A DNA stretch of 64,000 nt from Hyalella azteca (Eukaryota > Arthropoda > Malacostraca > Amphipoda > Hyalellidae): contig NW_025933246.1 of assembly GCF_000764305.2 (NCBI RefSeq), forward strand, positions 1-64,000. Reading direction: 5' to 3'. Under the pieces are notes generated by a model. That model did not search any database, had not been told where the DNA came from, and saw only the letters and a program-made list of their open reading frames with translations. The position numbers were made by a program, and so were the translations under genes. Below are positions 43,740-55,777 of this stretch, in pieces; positions within the stretch are counted from its first letter, which is position 1; each line of letters begins with the position of its first letter.

Positions 43740-45500
43740 TCAGTTACCAGCGATTACCAATGTATATCCTGGGAGTAATTTAGCATTGCACTCGACTGAT
43801 GTAGAATGTTTCACAATGTCCGTACACGAACATTTCATATATATTATTATATTTCCCTCCTGCATTGTATTAGTCTTTCGCTTGCCTCAATTCGACGTTT
43901 TATTTACGCGTACCTGTCTGTATTTCCTGGCACTCTTATTCTCTAACTACCGGGAAAAATTTATATATATCCTCCGTTAACTCTCCTGATTACCCTATCT
44001 ATTTTGGCCTCGTTAACCTCCTACGTTGACTCTGGAGTGACCATGCAAACCCCTAAATATCTATCCTAAAATAAAATCTTCCTAAATTAGTGACCAAACC
44101 CCTAAATATCTATCCGAAAAAAATCTTCCTGAAATTAGTGACCAAAATCCTATATATCTATCCTAAAAAATCGTCCTAAAATTAGTGACAAACCCCTAAA
44201 TATCTATCGGACACCAGGGTCATAGGTAAGCGTTTGTCGAGCTAGCAAATGAAAAGAAAACTTTGGATAGACCCATCGTTCCTTATGGTCATTATCTTTC
44301 ACTTATTAGAATCATGAACGACTATGTACAATCATTGAAAAAACTCGTTATTTCTTAGTAAAAACTTAAATCAAAGCGAATAACAGATTTTTTGTTTGAA
44401 TATTTATAAAACTTATACTACCGTTACTACTTATACTGTTATTTTGTTCAGCGACAGAAAAAATGATGTTTACAGCTGCGGTTGATTTGGTCTTCCAATG
44501 TAAAGCCCCGTCCACACATTCAAAATTATCGTCAGTCTTGCATGTCATGCCAAAGTTTGACCGACAAGACGGAAGACTGACGAGCGTCCACACATTCAAA
44601 CTTTCCCTTATTCTTGTGCGCTCGCTGCAGTGGAGGAGCTAATGCTGCTCGCTGCAGAGAACGCAGTTTGTGCTACCAAAATTAGGCTAAAGCAATGCAA
44701 ACGTACGCGGTGGTCCCGAAAATGGTTTAAAAAAATACCACAATGAGGTTTGATACACAACATCCCTATCAGCACCAGACAGCATTGACGACTTCATTTT
44801 GGCACATTCTTTTCGATTAAGAGTTTATTTTCTTCGTTACATAGTCTTTATTTGCTGTAGGATCAACTACTTTGCACCAAGAATTCTACAGCTTCTCAAC
44901 ATCAATGCCGCAGATCGGAAAACCAGTGTCAGATATCTTGAGATATCAAAAACTAGAGATAGCCAGGAACAATGTCACAGCTCTCAACATCAATATAGAG
45001 TAAGAGTTTGACCAATTAGTTGGTTGCCCGTCTACACGTTCAAACTTACCGTCAATCTTGCATGAACCCAAAGATCTCGCCCGTCCGTCTTTTCCAGGTT
45101 TGTCAACCTCAAACTCCGCCCACTCGTCAAGCAAGACGTCAAACTTTGAGCGTCCCACGCTCCGTCTTGTCGGCCAAACCTGGCATGACATGCAAGACGT
45201 TTGAGCGTGTGGACGGGGCTTAACAACTCTATACTTGTTATCAACTCGATGCATTCCGTACTGCGGTGGCAAGTTGACGTTAGGTGAGCAGCGTTAGGTT
45301 CTTGGTAGAGCTTCCTAGGATGGGAATGATATATGAATGCTCACCACTGGAATGATAATTAACGAATTGCAAAATAATATTTCTTTCAAGTTAAAATCAA
45401 ATACCGTCGTAATTTCATTTTACATATTGTTAAGTACAACTGAATAGGCGTAAAAATAGAGTAGCTTTAAAAGGTGGCAGGAGGGAGGATGAGATACTAT
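43740..45500. repeat. Segmental duplication D1, copy 2
   Basis: Pairs with 6660-8040 in the same orientation. It contains a local array at 44050-44210 (AAACCCCTAAATATCTATCC with CTTCCTAAATTAGTGACC, about 3-4 copies) and the TIR element below, but lacks the SINE. Confidence 0.7.
44500..45226. mobile_element. TIR element with internal MITE M1, copy b
   Basis: The ends TAAAGCCCCGTCCACAC (44502) and GTGTGGACGGGGCTTAA (about 45208-45224) are inverted repeats; the corresponding site in D1 copy 1 lacks the segment. Inside, 45021-45223 is a nearly complete M1 unit with its own TIR (CCCGTCTACACGTTCAAACT), and 44500-44610 is a second end. It may be one element inserted into another of the same family. 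The interior has no recognisable transposase. Confidence 0.65.
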
Positions 45501-47300
45501 ACGTGTATGACAGGATGCTTATTTCGTGGTATATTTTTTTAACTGTACGTTCTATTAATCCTGTGCTAGGTTAGTAACTAGTCAATTGTTGGTAACATTT
45601 ATTTTATGACTGCAATATGGAATCTCATTTAACTGTGTTAACTATTATTTTGTTAACTAAAGGGTTTAATTTATTAATGACTAAGCAATGCGTAAACGAA
45701 TATTTATTTCGTGATCGTAATATGGAATCTCGTCTAGCTGTGGTGTTTGTAGGATTTAGTTGGTGTCTTGGGACGAGACAAGGTGTAGCTCCAACGTGAT
45801 TGGTTGAGCTGCTCCTAACCTCGTTATAACGCGCGCTAGGTAGTCGTGAACGATGGAGAGTTTGGTCTCTTTGGAATTAGTTTAAGATTATTAGATTTTT
45901 AACTGTGATTAGTTTGCCAAATGATTAAAAATATGTTGACTTTATTGTATTGTATTATATTATCTATTTTTTGCACTTAGAAAGTGTTTACTGTCTGTTT
46001 TGTACATTGTAAACGGGATGTTGAGGTAAGCTCATTTTGGCTGAGTTACCCCCTCGTTGTGTGTGCTCAGAAGTTGTGTGTGCTCAGTGTTGCTGGATTG
46101 GGGTGACAAGGTTTCGACTCGAAAGAGGCAGAGCCAAATTTGGGCTTGCAAGAATAAACTCCACCGCAGTTCTGGGCATAACTCTTAATTAGTTCCTCTA
46201 ACGGACTAATAACGGCGTAGGTGGACTTCTTGGATAGTTCCTGGTTTTGGCTGTGTTAGGTGTTAACAGCCGTTCAGTGCGCACCCTCGTGGTAGAGGCT
46301 AATAACCTCTGCGCTCGAGTAAATTGTCAGCGGCTTATTGGAGGCTCGTACCCTTCAATGGTCGTGCATTTGAGGCGTAACTGCCACCCCGGTTCTGTGT
46401 TCAAAGATCACCAATATATTACGAAAAGTTCCTCGTGTTTATTCCTCCTCTCTCCAACGCAAGGGAATTTAGAGCCGGACCAAAGAGCGACTCTTTAGCC
46501 TTTGTGTTAAAACCAATACGCAAGTCACCGTCAAGTCGACACGCTACCCGTGACTATTTCGACTTCGCAGCGCTGTTTCCGGTTACACGTGTAAGCATAA
46601 GTTGGTTAATGCAAGATAGATAAACCCAGATTTCATTGATACAAAAGAATGCAATAAATACATCACAAAATTGTGATTTCCCATTATGAGTATTTTCCTA
46701 ATTTTGTCGTGCTTCGGCTTCTCCAAAAAATGTTATTATAGGGATTGTCAATTGCTAACATGAATTCTTTTCATTTTGATGATATACATGTGTTGAATAT
46801 TCAGCTCTTTTCCCGCTAAATCTTGAGCTACAAATTTTGAATGTTTAGTGTATTTTCGTTGAAAATGGCAGGTTTTAGCTTGAAAGCCATTGAAAGAGTT
46901 TTAGCCAAAACTGAATTACGAACAGCCCTGCATTAATTTCGCATTGAGTTTGTTTGCATTATATTTTTACTGAGGCTTTATTTTGAGAGCGCCTCAGAAG
47001 AATTAAATGAATTTCTTTTAGTGTGAGTATACTTATGCATTGGAATAAAAAATTTATATCACATTCTATTTCGCCTTCATCATTAAGTTTTATGACAGCT
47101 GTTTATGACCATGCCGTCGAGCAGCAGCTTACGTTTGACAGGCGGTAACCTTTAAGCTCATGTTTAGAAGAATTTTGTTTCGAATTATGAGTTAATGATA
47201 ATAATGACAGAATCACTTACACATCTGTGAGGTTGGCATGATATGTACGAATAGTACTGTGCAACAGTTACACTGGATGGTAGTTAAAATACTCTGCCAT
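45501..47300. other. No gene recognised; possible LTR-like signals near 46020-46200
   Basis: A local repeat pairs 45600-45640 with 45710-45750 (ATATGGAATCTCRT). AGAATAAACTCC at about 46151 is a poly(A)-like signal following a pyrimidine/GT-rich stretch, as in an LTR, but no borders were defined. Frames at 46247-46498 and 46435-46623 have no recognisable domain. Confidence 0.35.
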
Positions 47301-47304
47301 GCAG

Positions 47305-47386
47305 GATGAATGACATCCAGTCCACGTCCTCCTTTCAGAGATCAGGGAAGTGCCAGCGGGTGACCACACAACCACAGGCCTTCAAG
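47305..47386 (+). CDS. Candidate exon, family unknown
   Basis: The acceptor CTCTGCCATGCAG (ending 47304) and donor TTCAAG/GTATTG (47387) bound 82 bases in which only one register is open, containing MNDIQSTSSFQRSGKCQRV. It stands out as a GC-richer island in AT-rich DNA. No domain recognised; no confirmed partner exon. Confidence 0.3.
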
Positions 47387-47849
47387 GTATTGCTGATTTA
47401 TCTCGGAACGCTTCTGACGCAGCACACATTTTCTGTTGGATCAAATTGCATCAAAATTGATATTTTACGCAATTATTCTTTGATCGTATTTGTATGAACG
47501 TCCCTTGCTAGGAAGCCTGCAATATTCCCTTAATTGAGTCCAGTTTACGTTTACATTTCTCTATATGGGAAGGAAAGATATCGATCAGGTAATAAGAAAG
47601 GTCTTGCGCACTTTCTCTCATTCGAATGTTTTACTTTCAATCTCGTTTGCTTATTTAAACACCGGATGCTGGCAAACAAATTGTTAATATAGCTAATGAA
47701 CTGGTTACATAAATCATGCGGATTCAAAAATACAGCCTTTCCTTACACTTAAACATTATAAAAAAACCATGTACATCATATTTCTCACCAATTCGACGTG
47801 TCAATCTGCAACAACGAATTAAATCGGCACAAAAGTCGAAACGAACGTT

Positions 47850-48001
47850 GTAGCCGCAAACTGTACGATATTGGGCTCGTCTGTGGACCGGACTTGGATG
47901 GGGGAGCCATACACGGCTGTCAGCTTACTCCTGGCATCACATGGCAGATTGAAATGAATCTTATACAAGAAACATTGTCATGCTATGTGATTATCTTATA
48001 A
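47850..48001 (+). CDS. Candidate coding segment, family unknown
   Basis: A GC-rich island after a weak acceptor (GAACGTTGTAG). Two registers are plausible: one reads KLYDIGLVCGPDLDGGAIHG and ends at a TAA (47999-48001), the other reads CTILGSSVDRTWMGEPY. I cannot choose between them. It may pair with the exon at 47305. Confidence 0.2.
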
Positions 48002-48449
48002 TAACTTGAAATCATGCTTTGAGGATTTTTAATACAAAATTTAAACGTGTTCTAGATTGATGTATTTTATTCATTTCGGGACTCTCTATAATATATAATT
48101 TTTCAAGTTTATGACCATCTTTCATGATGACAGCCTATAATATATTGTAGGGCATTTTATTTGTGATTTAAATACAGCAAATTAAGATGGACGATTTTAC
48201 TATTGCTATTGAAATCTTCAATATGAGGAAAATTAGTTGATATTATAAATTAATTGATAAGTTTTATGGAGTTAATTCTACATAACTTTAGCAAACACAT
48301 GAAATGAAGATATACTACATTTTTTACTAGATAATATGTTTGCGATAATCTATTTATTTCTGGCGCCAAAGCGATAATTTACGAGGCAACGCGCCTCACC
48401 CAAACTCTTCGATGATGGCTCCCATGCCTTGACCCGATTGTCCTGCCAG

Positions 48450-48526
48450 GAGTCCAGGGGCAGCAGGCTGATGTCGCCGGTGCGGTGGGTGGTGACAGCA
48501 GATCCCCCAGCTCCGGGATGGGGCGG
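48450..48526 (+). CDS. Candidate exon, family unknown
   Basis: The acceptor CGATTGTCCTGCCAG (ending 48449) and donor GGGGCGG/GTAAGG (48527) flank a GC-rich 77-base segment containing MSPVRWVVTADPPAPGWG. It is immediately followed by the repeat shared with 34690. The minus strand is also open, so direction is uncertain. Confidence 0.22.
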
Positions 48527-48532
48527 GTAAGG

Positions 48533-49690
48533 GCGCAAACAAATTTGAAACCATCAATTTTATTAAACGCATTCCAAATCTTCGCCTCCCTGATATGTAA
48601 GATTTTTACCTCATTTTTTTATTTTTCCTTCTATTTCCAATGTACTTTTGTGTGTCATTTAAGATTATTTGATCCTCTTCGCCTAATTTTTATTGTGCAT
48701 TACTTATATCAATAACTATATAAGACTGTATTCATTTCAAAGTATCCATTTGTCACGTCCAGTACGCGCATGACGTGTAATTTTTCATTCGTACTCTAAT
48801 AGCGCGGATGTAGCAGTATTCAAAATGTAAGGCCGCCCCGCCCGCACAGTGCGTTGATACCTGCTGCTTGGAGTAGCGCTACAGCTGCGGCACTCCATAG
48901 GCCGATAATTTGAAGTGTTTTACATTCCCTGTCAAATCATTGGGAATTTATCCATTAATCACCAGGGTAACGCAAATTTGTTTATCTCTTGAGACTAGTA
49001 TTAAGTAACGAAATTCCCTGTTAAGTTTTTCTCTCAGAACTAGGGTAAAGCAACCAAACTCCACCTTTAGTTTTCCAACTCGGACTAGGGGCTGCCATTC
49101 ACGTTAGGTTGGTAACTTGCAGTCATAACGATTCATTGTGACACATCTAGCAACATTATTATTTAAATGTCTTGTCAATGCCGAGGCATTGTAAACGCTA
49201 CTTTGGCTGGGAATAGAATTGAGCTGATGGAATTTACCTAATAAATCCGTAAACCTGCCCACAGAGCAGAGCAAAATACAAAGACGAAGATATTGATTGG
49301 CTCGATAAAAATATTGAAAAACGACTATTCAAGAACATGAAGCAATTTGTAACGTATTGTAATATAGTGAACAATGGGTATAAAAATAAACAGAAGAACT
49401 TGGTGACTAAACGTAAATTACGTTGGTTTTCGAGGGGTGTTTAAACGAAGTAAAACTGCGAGAGACTACAGGCACGGTGATAGTTCATCTGTCTGAGGCG
49501 GCTGCAAGGTCAATGAATTCCTACAATACGATAGGCCATAGACGCCGCTAATCCGCCGAGTCAATGGTAATCTGCACACTCCCCACTCCGATACAACATC
49601 CGAACGAAAAGGGCATGCAATGAATCTACTTCATACTAGTTTACCGAAACAATACACGTTCACTAATTGGACGCTCCACCTCTCCGTAGC
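48533..49690. repeat. Left flank of BEL/Pao copy B
   Basis: Counterpart of 34690-35830; 49165-49350 is the LTR-like part shared with 54455-54655. Confidence 0.65.
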
Positions 49691-52600
49691 TTCGTGGCAG
49701 AGAGAAAATTGCGAATATGACGCGCCCGTTGCTTGAAATCTTCACTCGTTCGACTTAAGCGACGGGCCATTGATTGCGCTTCTGGGTGCGGTCGCGAAAA
49801 AGCGCGATGTTTCTGGTTTAAGAGATGGTTTTGGTCGCGTCCATTACCGCCTGGAGGTCAATGTTTGCAGGTGCTCAATTCGCCATCTACCGTAAAATTG
49901 GGAAGCAAGATCTTAAACTCTGCGCCAGCGGTGAGGTCCGTAACTCCGAAGGTCCGCCTCCGTGAATTCGTGTCTTGGTTGTTCAGGGCACGGATAGTCG
50001 CGGTTGATGCAAGTTTAGCAGGAGTCAAGGGAAAAGAAACGTTTGGATCCGTAGATAGCTGCGTCAGCGGAGTGTTGTTTATGATGTCCGTTACTTCGGT
50101 GAAAAATGTGTGAAGCTCGTCTCTAGTGAGATGTCTAGGTCCCAATTGCAACGTGCAAGCGTGATTGATCCTATTGACGGAACCGATCGTGCGCTCGAAC
50201 ACGCCGCTGAAATGAGAGGCTTTAGGCGGGTTGAAAATCCATTGCACGTCCAGTTCCTTGAGTTCCTCGTCTAAATCTGTTCTGGATTTTTCATTGTCCT
50301 GATTGATGGCGTCTATAATATTGGTGCCTCGATCCGAATGCAGTAACTTGCATGGTCCGCGCAAACGCGTGAAACGGCGAAAGGCATTCTTAACAGCGGT
50401 AATGTCGACGGACGGTAAAGGCTCTAAGTGTACAGCGCGAAACACCAGGCAAGTGAAGAGGAGGCCCCAACATTTTATAGCGGCGGCGCTTCGTCGGGTG
50501 TTAGTGCCGTCGACGATGGCATACGGACCAAACGCGTCTATGCCGCAGTTGAAGAAAGGAGCGATTTAGAGACTATCTGGGCGCAGACCCATCTCATAAT
50601 CTGAGATGGGTAAGGTCCTGTCAATTTCCTACAAATTACGCAATTTTTAACGAAACTTTTGACGAGAGCTGAACCTTTTTTGTACGAAAAAAACCGCGGC
50701 TCTCGCTGCTCCCATCGTCAACACACGTCCCCGATGCTTGACTCTTTCGTTGGTACTTCAGAATGACGACGGTAAACGGACGTTTCTGCAGGAGTACGAG
50801 TGGATACTTTTTATCAAACTAAGTTTCTGAGAGGTGAAAACGTCCTCCTACACGAAGCAAGTTTTCGAGTCCTCGACAGGAGGAAGTTCCGCTATAGGAT
50901 GCTTTTCGGGTAAACAGTTTCTCTTTCGGAGGTGGTCGAACACCTCGGTAAACTCCGAAAACGGAATCTCAGTCTGAAGTTCCGTATCATTCCAAAAGAA
51001 ATCTGGTCCGTCAAACCAGTACGTGGCCTTGAGCGATTCCAGGCTGTGTGCTGGACGCGATGTCTGCCGGATTCAGTTTAGTCTCCACGTATTTCCAATT
51101 TTGTGTTGGGAACTGTTTAGTAGGAGATTGATCCTTAGTGACGTATCCACAAAAGTTGAGGTTTGTGTTGTTGAAGTATCCCAGTACGACCGTCGAGTCG
51201 CTGTAGAGAATCACTTAGTCTTCCGTCATGCCATAAGCCTTCATTGGCGGCGAGTGATGCTTCGAGAGCTGCGCACAGTTCTAGTCTAGGTACAGTGTTT
51301 GTCATGCGAGGAGTTATCCTCGACTTGGCGTTGACGAGAGCGACGTGTCTTTGTCCAATATCGTTGGTCGAACGATGATGCATGACGTGTCCAGTGGCCT
51401 GTAGAGACGGCATCGGCGAATACGTGCAGCTGCACGTTTGCGATCATGCCGAATCCGGCAGGTCACACGCAACGAGCGATCGTCAGGCCATCAGCTGAAG
51501 AGGGCGAATTTTCCAATTGCACACGTTTCCCATTGTTCTCTATGATTGGAAGGCAGTTCATCGTCCCAACCGTGGCTGTCGAGCGACGTATCCTGCAGCA
51601 ACTTTCTTTGGAGAAGTTTCCCCGTGAGGATAAACGGCGATATAAAGTTCTATGAATTGAAGATAATGTTAATAGTCAACAGAACTCCGCGTTTTGTGAA
51701 TGGGCACTGAGGCACCCTAGTCTCGACTATGAACGCGTCTTTGTGCACCTCCGATTTCAGCCCGAGTTTGATGGGTGATAGGTTCAGAGCGGACATGCTC
51801 GCTCGCGTCACCATGTTCGGATTTTGGAAACGCATCGAGGATGATTTGAGAGTTTGAACACAATTTGTGGAGCCTGATGAGGGAGCGCTGTAATGCTGCT
51901 CGGGCTTCAGTGAGAATCTGAATAGCTTGCTCCGGGGAGTCATAGAAGTTATGGTAATCGCACCTTTATGGATCTGGTAGTGGGCTGAGCCCGGTTTTTA
52001 GTGGGCTGAGCCCAGTCTAAAAAAACGACCTTTAGTGGGCTTTTTCAGCCCACTTTAACGACAATAAGGGTCATAAATACCAGAAACCAGTACCATAAGG
52101 GCTACCATAAGGGTCATACTGGACCATACCAGAATACCAGAAGTGGGCTAAAACCTAGAAAAACCCAGAAAACCTAGAAAAGTCGAGCCCACTCGGAAAA
52201 AAACCTAGACAACCCAAAAAAAAAACCTAGAAAAAACCTAGATTCATAGTGAAAAAAACCTAGACTAAGTAACTTCAACAAACAATCATCAAGGTTAGGT
52301 CCAGTTAGGTCAAGTTTCTATTATTTTTCTATACAAAAAAAAAACTTTTCCTAACCAACCTAACCTCAATCGACTCTGAAAAACGCAAAAAAACAAAAAA
52401 AAACCATAAGGGGGCATATCTTGGGGAGAAAAAAACCCAAAAGTGGGCTGGAACAGTCCGTCTGTTGATTGTAGGGCGTTGTCGACATGAAGGTTTTCTT
52501 CGACGAATTTCTTCACTTCGTCGGACGTCTGGACGTCTTCGTTGTTGACGGCGTAGCGTAGCCCTGTGATCGCGAGTGCTAGGCTCGAAGTGTTACCAAA

Positions 52601-54455
52601 GAGTTGGACGTGACCGCGATACTCGAGATCTTTAGTGGGATCGTTGTGCCTGAACAAGAAAAATCTCGTTTTATCTCAGTCCTTTTCTCTTCAATATCAA
52701 AACAATGGAACATGTTAGCGATGTTCGCGTAGAAAGCAAACTTCCGTAGTCTGAACTTTATCAGCACGTCGGACAACTTGTTATAGAAATCTGGCCCTGT
52801 TTGCGACTAGTCGTTGAATACTGGTGCCCTGCTACTTGGCACTCGCGTCGAACACGGGACGGAACTTTACCCTTTTTTGGGCGAGTGACTGGGAATACTG
52901 GGATGTACCAGGGATGTCCCGTTTTTAGGGACATACCTGGGATGTCCCGTTTTTAGGGGGAGTTCGTGTCTGGGGACGACTTCGACGTGTTTTTCACGAT
53001 TGAGCGATTGCATCGCCAAGAGACACATTCCTAGCTTCTGGCAATTTTTCTCCACTCTGTTCCGAACGTTACGCAATCTCGCCCTAGCAAGAGCAAGGTC
53101 GATGCTGCATGATCAATTTTGTTAAAAAACTTGGCGTAGTGTGCTATATGGTGGTGTTTCATCACAATTGATGGTGATGCGACCTCGTCTTTATTTTCTG
53201 GTAAATACTCATTAGTGAGCACAGGTGGTAAGGAAAACCTTTTTTTAGCCCCGACGCCGTTGCTGCGCAGTCCATTCATCAGTATTCCGTTCGCAGCAAC
53301 TTTTATTGCCTGCAAGTGTGGCGAGTGTTTAGTCTTCAGTCGGAGACATAGCATCGCATAGATTTTGAAGACCTGCCAGGCAAAGTAATCTCTGCCAGCA
53401 AAGTCTTACTGCAACTCAGAATTAGCCCTGCGTCTCCACACACCTGAGTACACAGCGGCGGTGTCGCGTCTTTCTTCCGCTGGTGGAAACATGCGCGCTA
53501 GGCGAATACTTTGGCCGCCGTCCCTACGGAGGATGGTCAGGTGAGGCATATCGCATTTGTCACACTTCGGGGTTTCTTGACAACTGCTCCGCATGTGTTG
53601 GCAGAGGCAGCGGAAACACAGCCCGTTCACCCTCATGGTTTTGATCTTCTCCGCGTTTGTTTTCTTGAGAAAAAATTCTATAGTTTCAAGTCGTGTTTAC
53701 CCGTAGGATATAGCTCGCAGCGACCCAGCATCTCGGCGGTTTTGGGCCAGGCAAGAGTTGTCACTCACTCCTGTAAGTTCATAAGGTCGCGGGGCTTCGT
53801 AGCAGCATCGGGTGCCGGAAATTTTGTGGTTCAGATCGCTGTATTATTTGACTTTGTAGTCAGTCGAGGAACCTAATGAAATATTCAAACTTGGGATATC
53901 CACCGCAGTTTGTCGTGTGATTTTGACATACAGTACGCCAAGCATTTTGGATATTTCCTAGGAGTTTTAGCCCAAATTTGTGAAATTCCTATTGAGCTGT
54001 TGAGCGGACTTAATTCTTGGAGATAGGGCAGGTTAGACTTGATAAGCTTGCATATTTCAAGCAGATCTAGTTTTTCTATCTGATGCGCACTATAACAACT
54101 GGGAAAGAATCTATTTTCGCAGGAATAGATCTTGCGATTTCTGCGCAGTCACCAAATTTGTCAAATCGCGTTCGACGTTTTCCATGGCCCTGTGTCGGAT
54201 TTGCACTTCCGTTTATCATGTATACCCTCACCATTTTTTGGACTATACCGGTAGTATGTGCTTCCAGGAGTTGGGATTCCAGCGCCTTGGTTGAAAGATT
54301 TCTGCTATCCCTTATTTCCATACTGGCAGGGCAATAAACATATTGGCAATTCAATGTTCAGGCTGGATCGCAGTGTGCCGGTGAAATATTGGCGTGACCC
54401 CGCGCAGCATCGGCTTAATGCTGGCGTGTTTAATGAAGCAATTAACCATCGTCCA
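49690..54455 (-). pseudogene. BEL/Pao retrotransposon gag-pol, copy B
   Basis: From right to left: a gag zinc-binding region with CFRCLCQHMRSSC and CDKCDMPH (53406-53636), a protease/RT-side region with LLLGRDC (about 53060-53110), frames shared with copy A, an insertion at 51941-52458, RNase H pieces (51011-51413) and the integrase frame (49858-50445, MFRAVHLEPLPSVD to INNTPLTQLSTDP). It is more complete than A at the gag end but lacks about 280 bp corresponding to 37110-37390 and carries stops and frameshifts. An LTR-like segment on each side (49165-49350, 54455-54655) fits one element. Confidence 0.88.
51941..52458. mobile_element. Insertion in BEL/Pao copy B with TTAGG-type inverted arms
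   Basis: Copy A is continuous at this point (CCGGGGAGTCTGTTGATTG), so the inserted segment of about 518 bp is well defined. It begins with repeated GTGGGCTGAGCCC, has a long A-rich, AACCTAGAAAA-repeating middle, and contains GGTTAGGTCCAGTTAGGTC opposite CCTAACCAACCTAACC, an inverted pair separated by about 35 bp. GTC may be a short target duplication. No coding frame. Confidence 0.75.
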
Positions 54456-54655
54456 CTGTCAATGCCGAGGCATTGTAAACACCACTTTGACTGGAAATAA
54501 AAAGCGTGCAGCGTTTGTAGCTGGTGAAATCTACTTAATAATAAATTCGTGGACCCGCCCAGAGAGCAGAACAAAGTACAATGACGGAAACGATAAACTG
54601 GCTCGATTTGACAAATGAATGAATTATGACAAATGACCATTCAAGAACGTGAAGC
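54455..54655. repeat. Right LTR-like segment of BEL/Pao copy B
   Basis: CAATGCCGAGGCATTGTAAA through TCAAGAACGTGAAG aligns with 35335-35515 and 49175-49345. Exact LTR ends were not determined. Confidence 0.55.
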
Positions 54656-54659
54656 TAAT

Positions 54660-55140
54660 TGGAACGTGCAGACGAAGCTATTCACGCTTTTAAGTTTACT
54701 CTTCATCGTAGACCGTATTTTTGACCACGAGTCCACGACGCCTTCATCTTCCTGAAGCAGGTCATCCAGCAACTCTGTTTTGTGTGTGGCGTGCGTGCCT
54801 CTGATGCACGTGAAACACAAAAGAGTTTCATGCAGACCACGCAAGTAATCCTGTACATTGCCTTCAATGATTGCGCGGCGTTGCCGACTGTAAACGCACG
54901 AAACTTAGTCGAACCTGTACTTCAGAGGGAATCAATGCGCATTAACTATCATTTGATTAGTGCACTGGCAAATTTGTTCTCTGCATTTGGGGGACTTTTT
55001 CGTTTCAGACACGGTTAATACGTTCGAATGCCGGAGAAGCATAAGGTGTGGCCGCACGAAAGGTAAAGCGGCTTGTGGTTGCCGGAATCAAATGCCTCAA
55101 CACAAATTTCGCACTCCAATAAAGCAGTAACCATTTTGAG
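54660..55140 (-). pseudogene. RING-finger/B-box protein fragment, copy 2
   Basis: From 55140 down: ALLECEICVEAFDSGNH and CGHTLCFS-like RING residues, then frame breaks, then CFTCIRGTHATHKTELLDD and LLQEDEGVVDSW (54641-54844), a B-box-like part with a following helix-like stretch. Several stops separate RING and B-box. Same orientation and order as 3790-4207, with shared 5' flank (55150-55290). Confidence 0.6.
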
Positions 55141-55299
55141 TAGAGTAGTTTTCAACAATTTTCCTAATATTATGCATAATATTTAGCTCACACACTTCAC
55201 TTAAAGCTCGTTTTTGTCAAGTTCGTGACCCTCCATCTGCATGGTAGTAAATTGATTCAACATTACAACATTTAATAACTGAAGCTCTTGGAAGTAATT

Positions 55300-55770
55300 T
55301 GAAGTAATTCTTGCTTGGAAGTAATTTGAATGACCATGATTGCATAATTTAATGCTGCATTGGCCAATTTTTTTACCAAAAAGAAATAAAATACGAAGAT
55401 GCCTTACTGGAATAATAGACCACAGTGACTCATACAAATTTTGGGATGCAGACATACAATTTTCACGCAGCCGCAATCAAGTTATGTTCTGACATGTGTT
55501 AACAATAAGACTGATTTGAGTCCTTTTCCCATTGCAACTNATGGTGAACAGTCAAGTGATCAATAATTATATAATCCGTTAGAGGAATTAAAATTTTAGC
55601 GGTGCATTGGCTAATGATAAATTTTCACATGAAAACCTTCGCTTCCAGGCAAATTACGAGTGAGTAACGTTGATTACGAGCTCGTAACGCTGGAACAAAG
55701 TGTAATCGACTTCAATTTTAGTAGCCTTTTTGGTTCTTCCTGGAACATTATGTTGTTGTTGCCCCCAGTC
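55300..55770. other. No gene seen
   Basis: AT-rich spacer; one undetermined base at 55540. Confidence 0.4.
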
Positions 55771-55777
55771 ATTCGCG

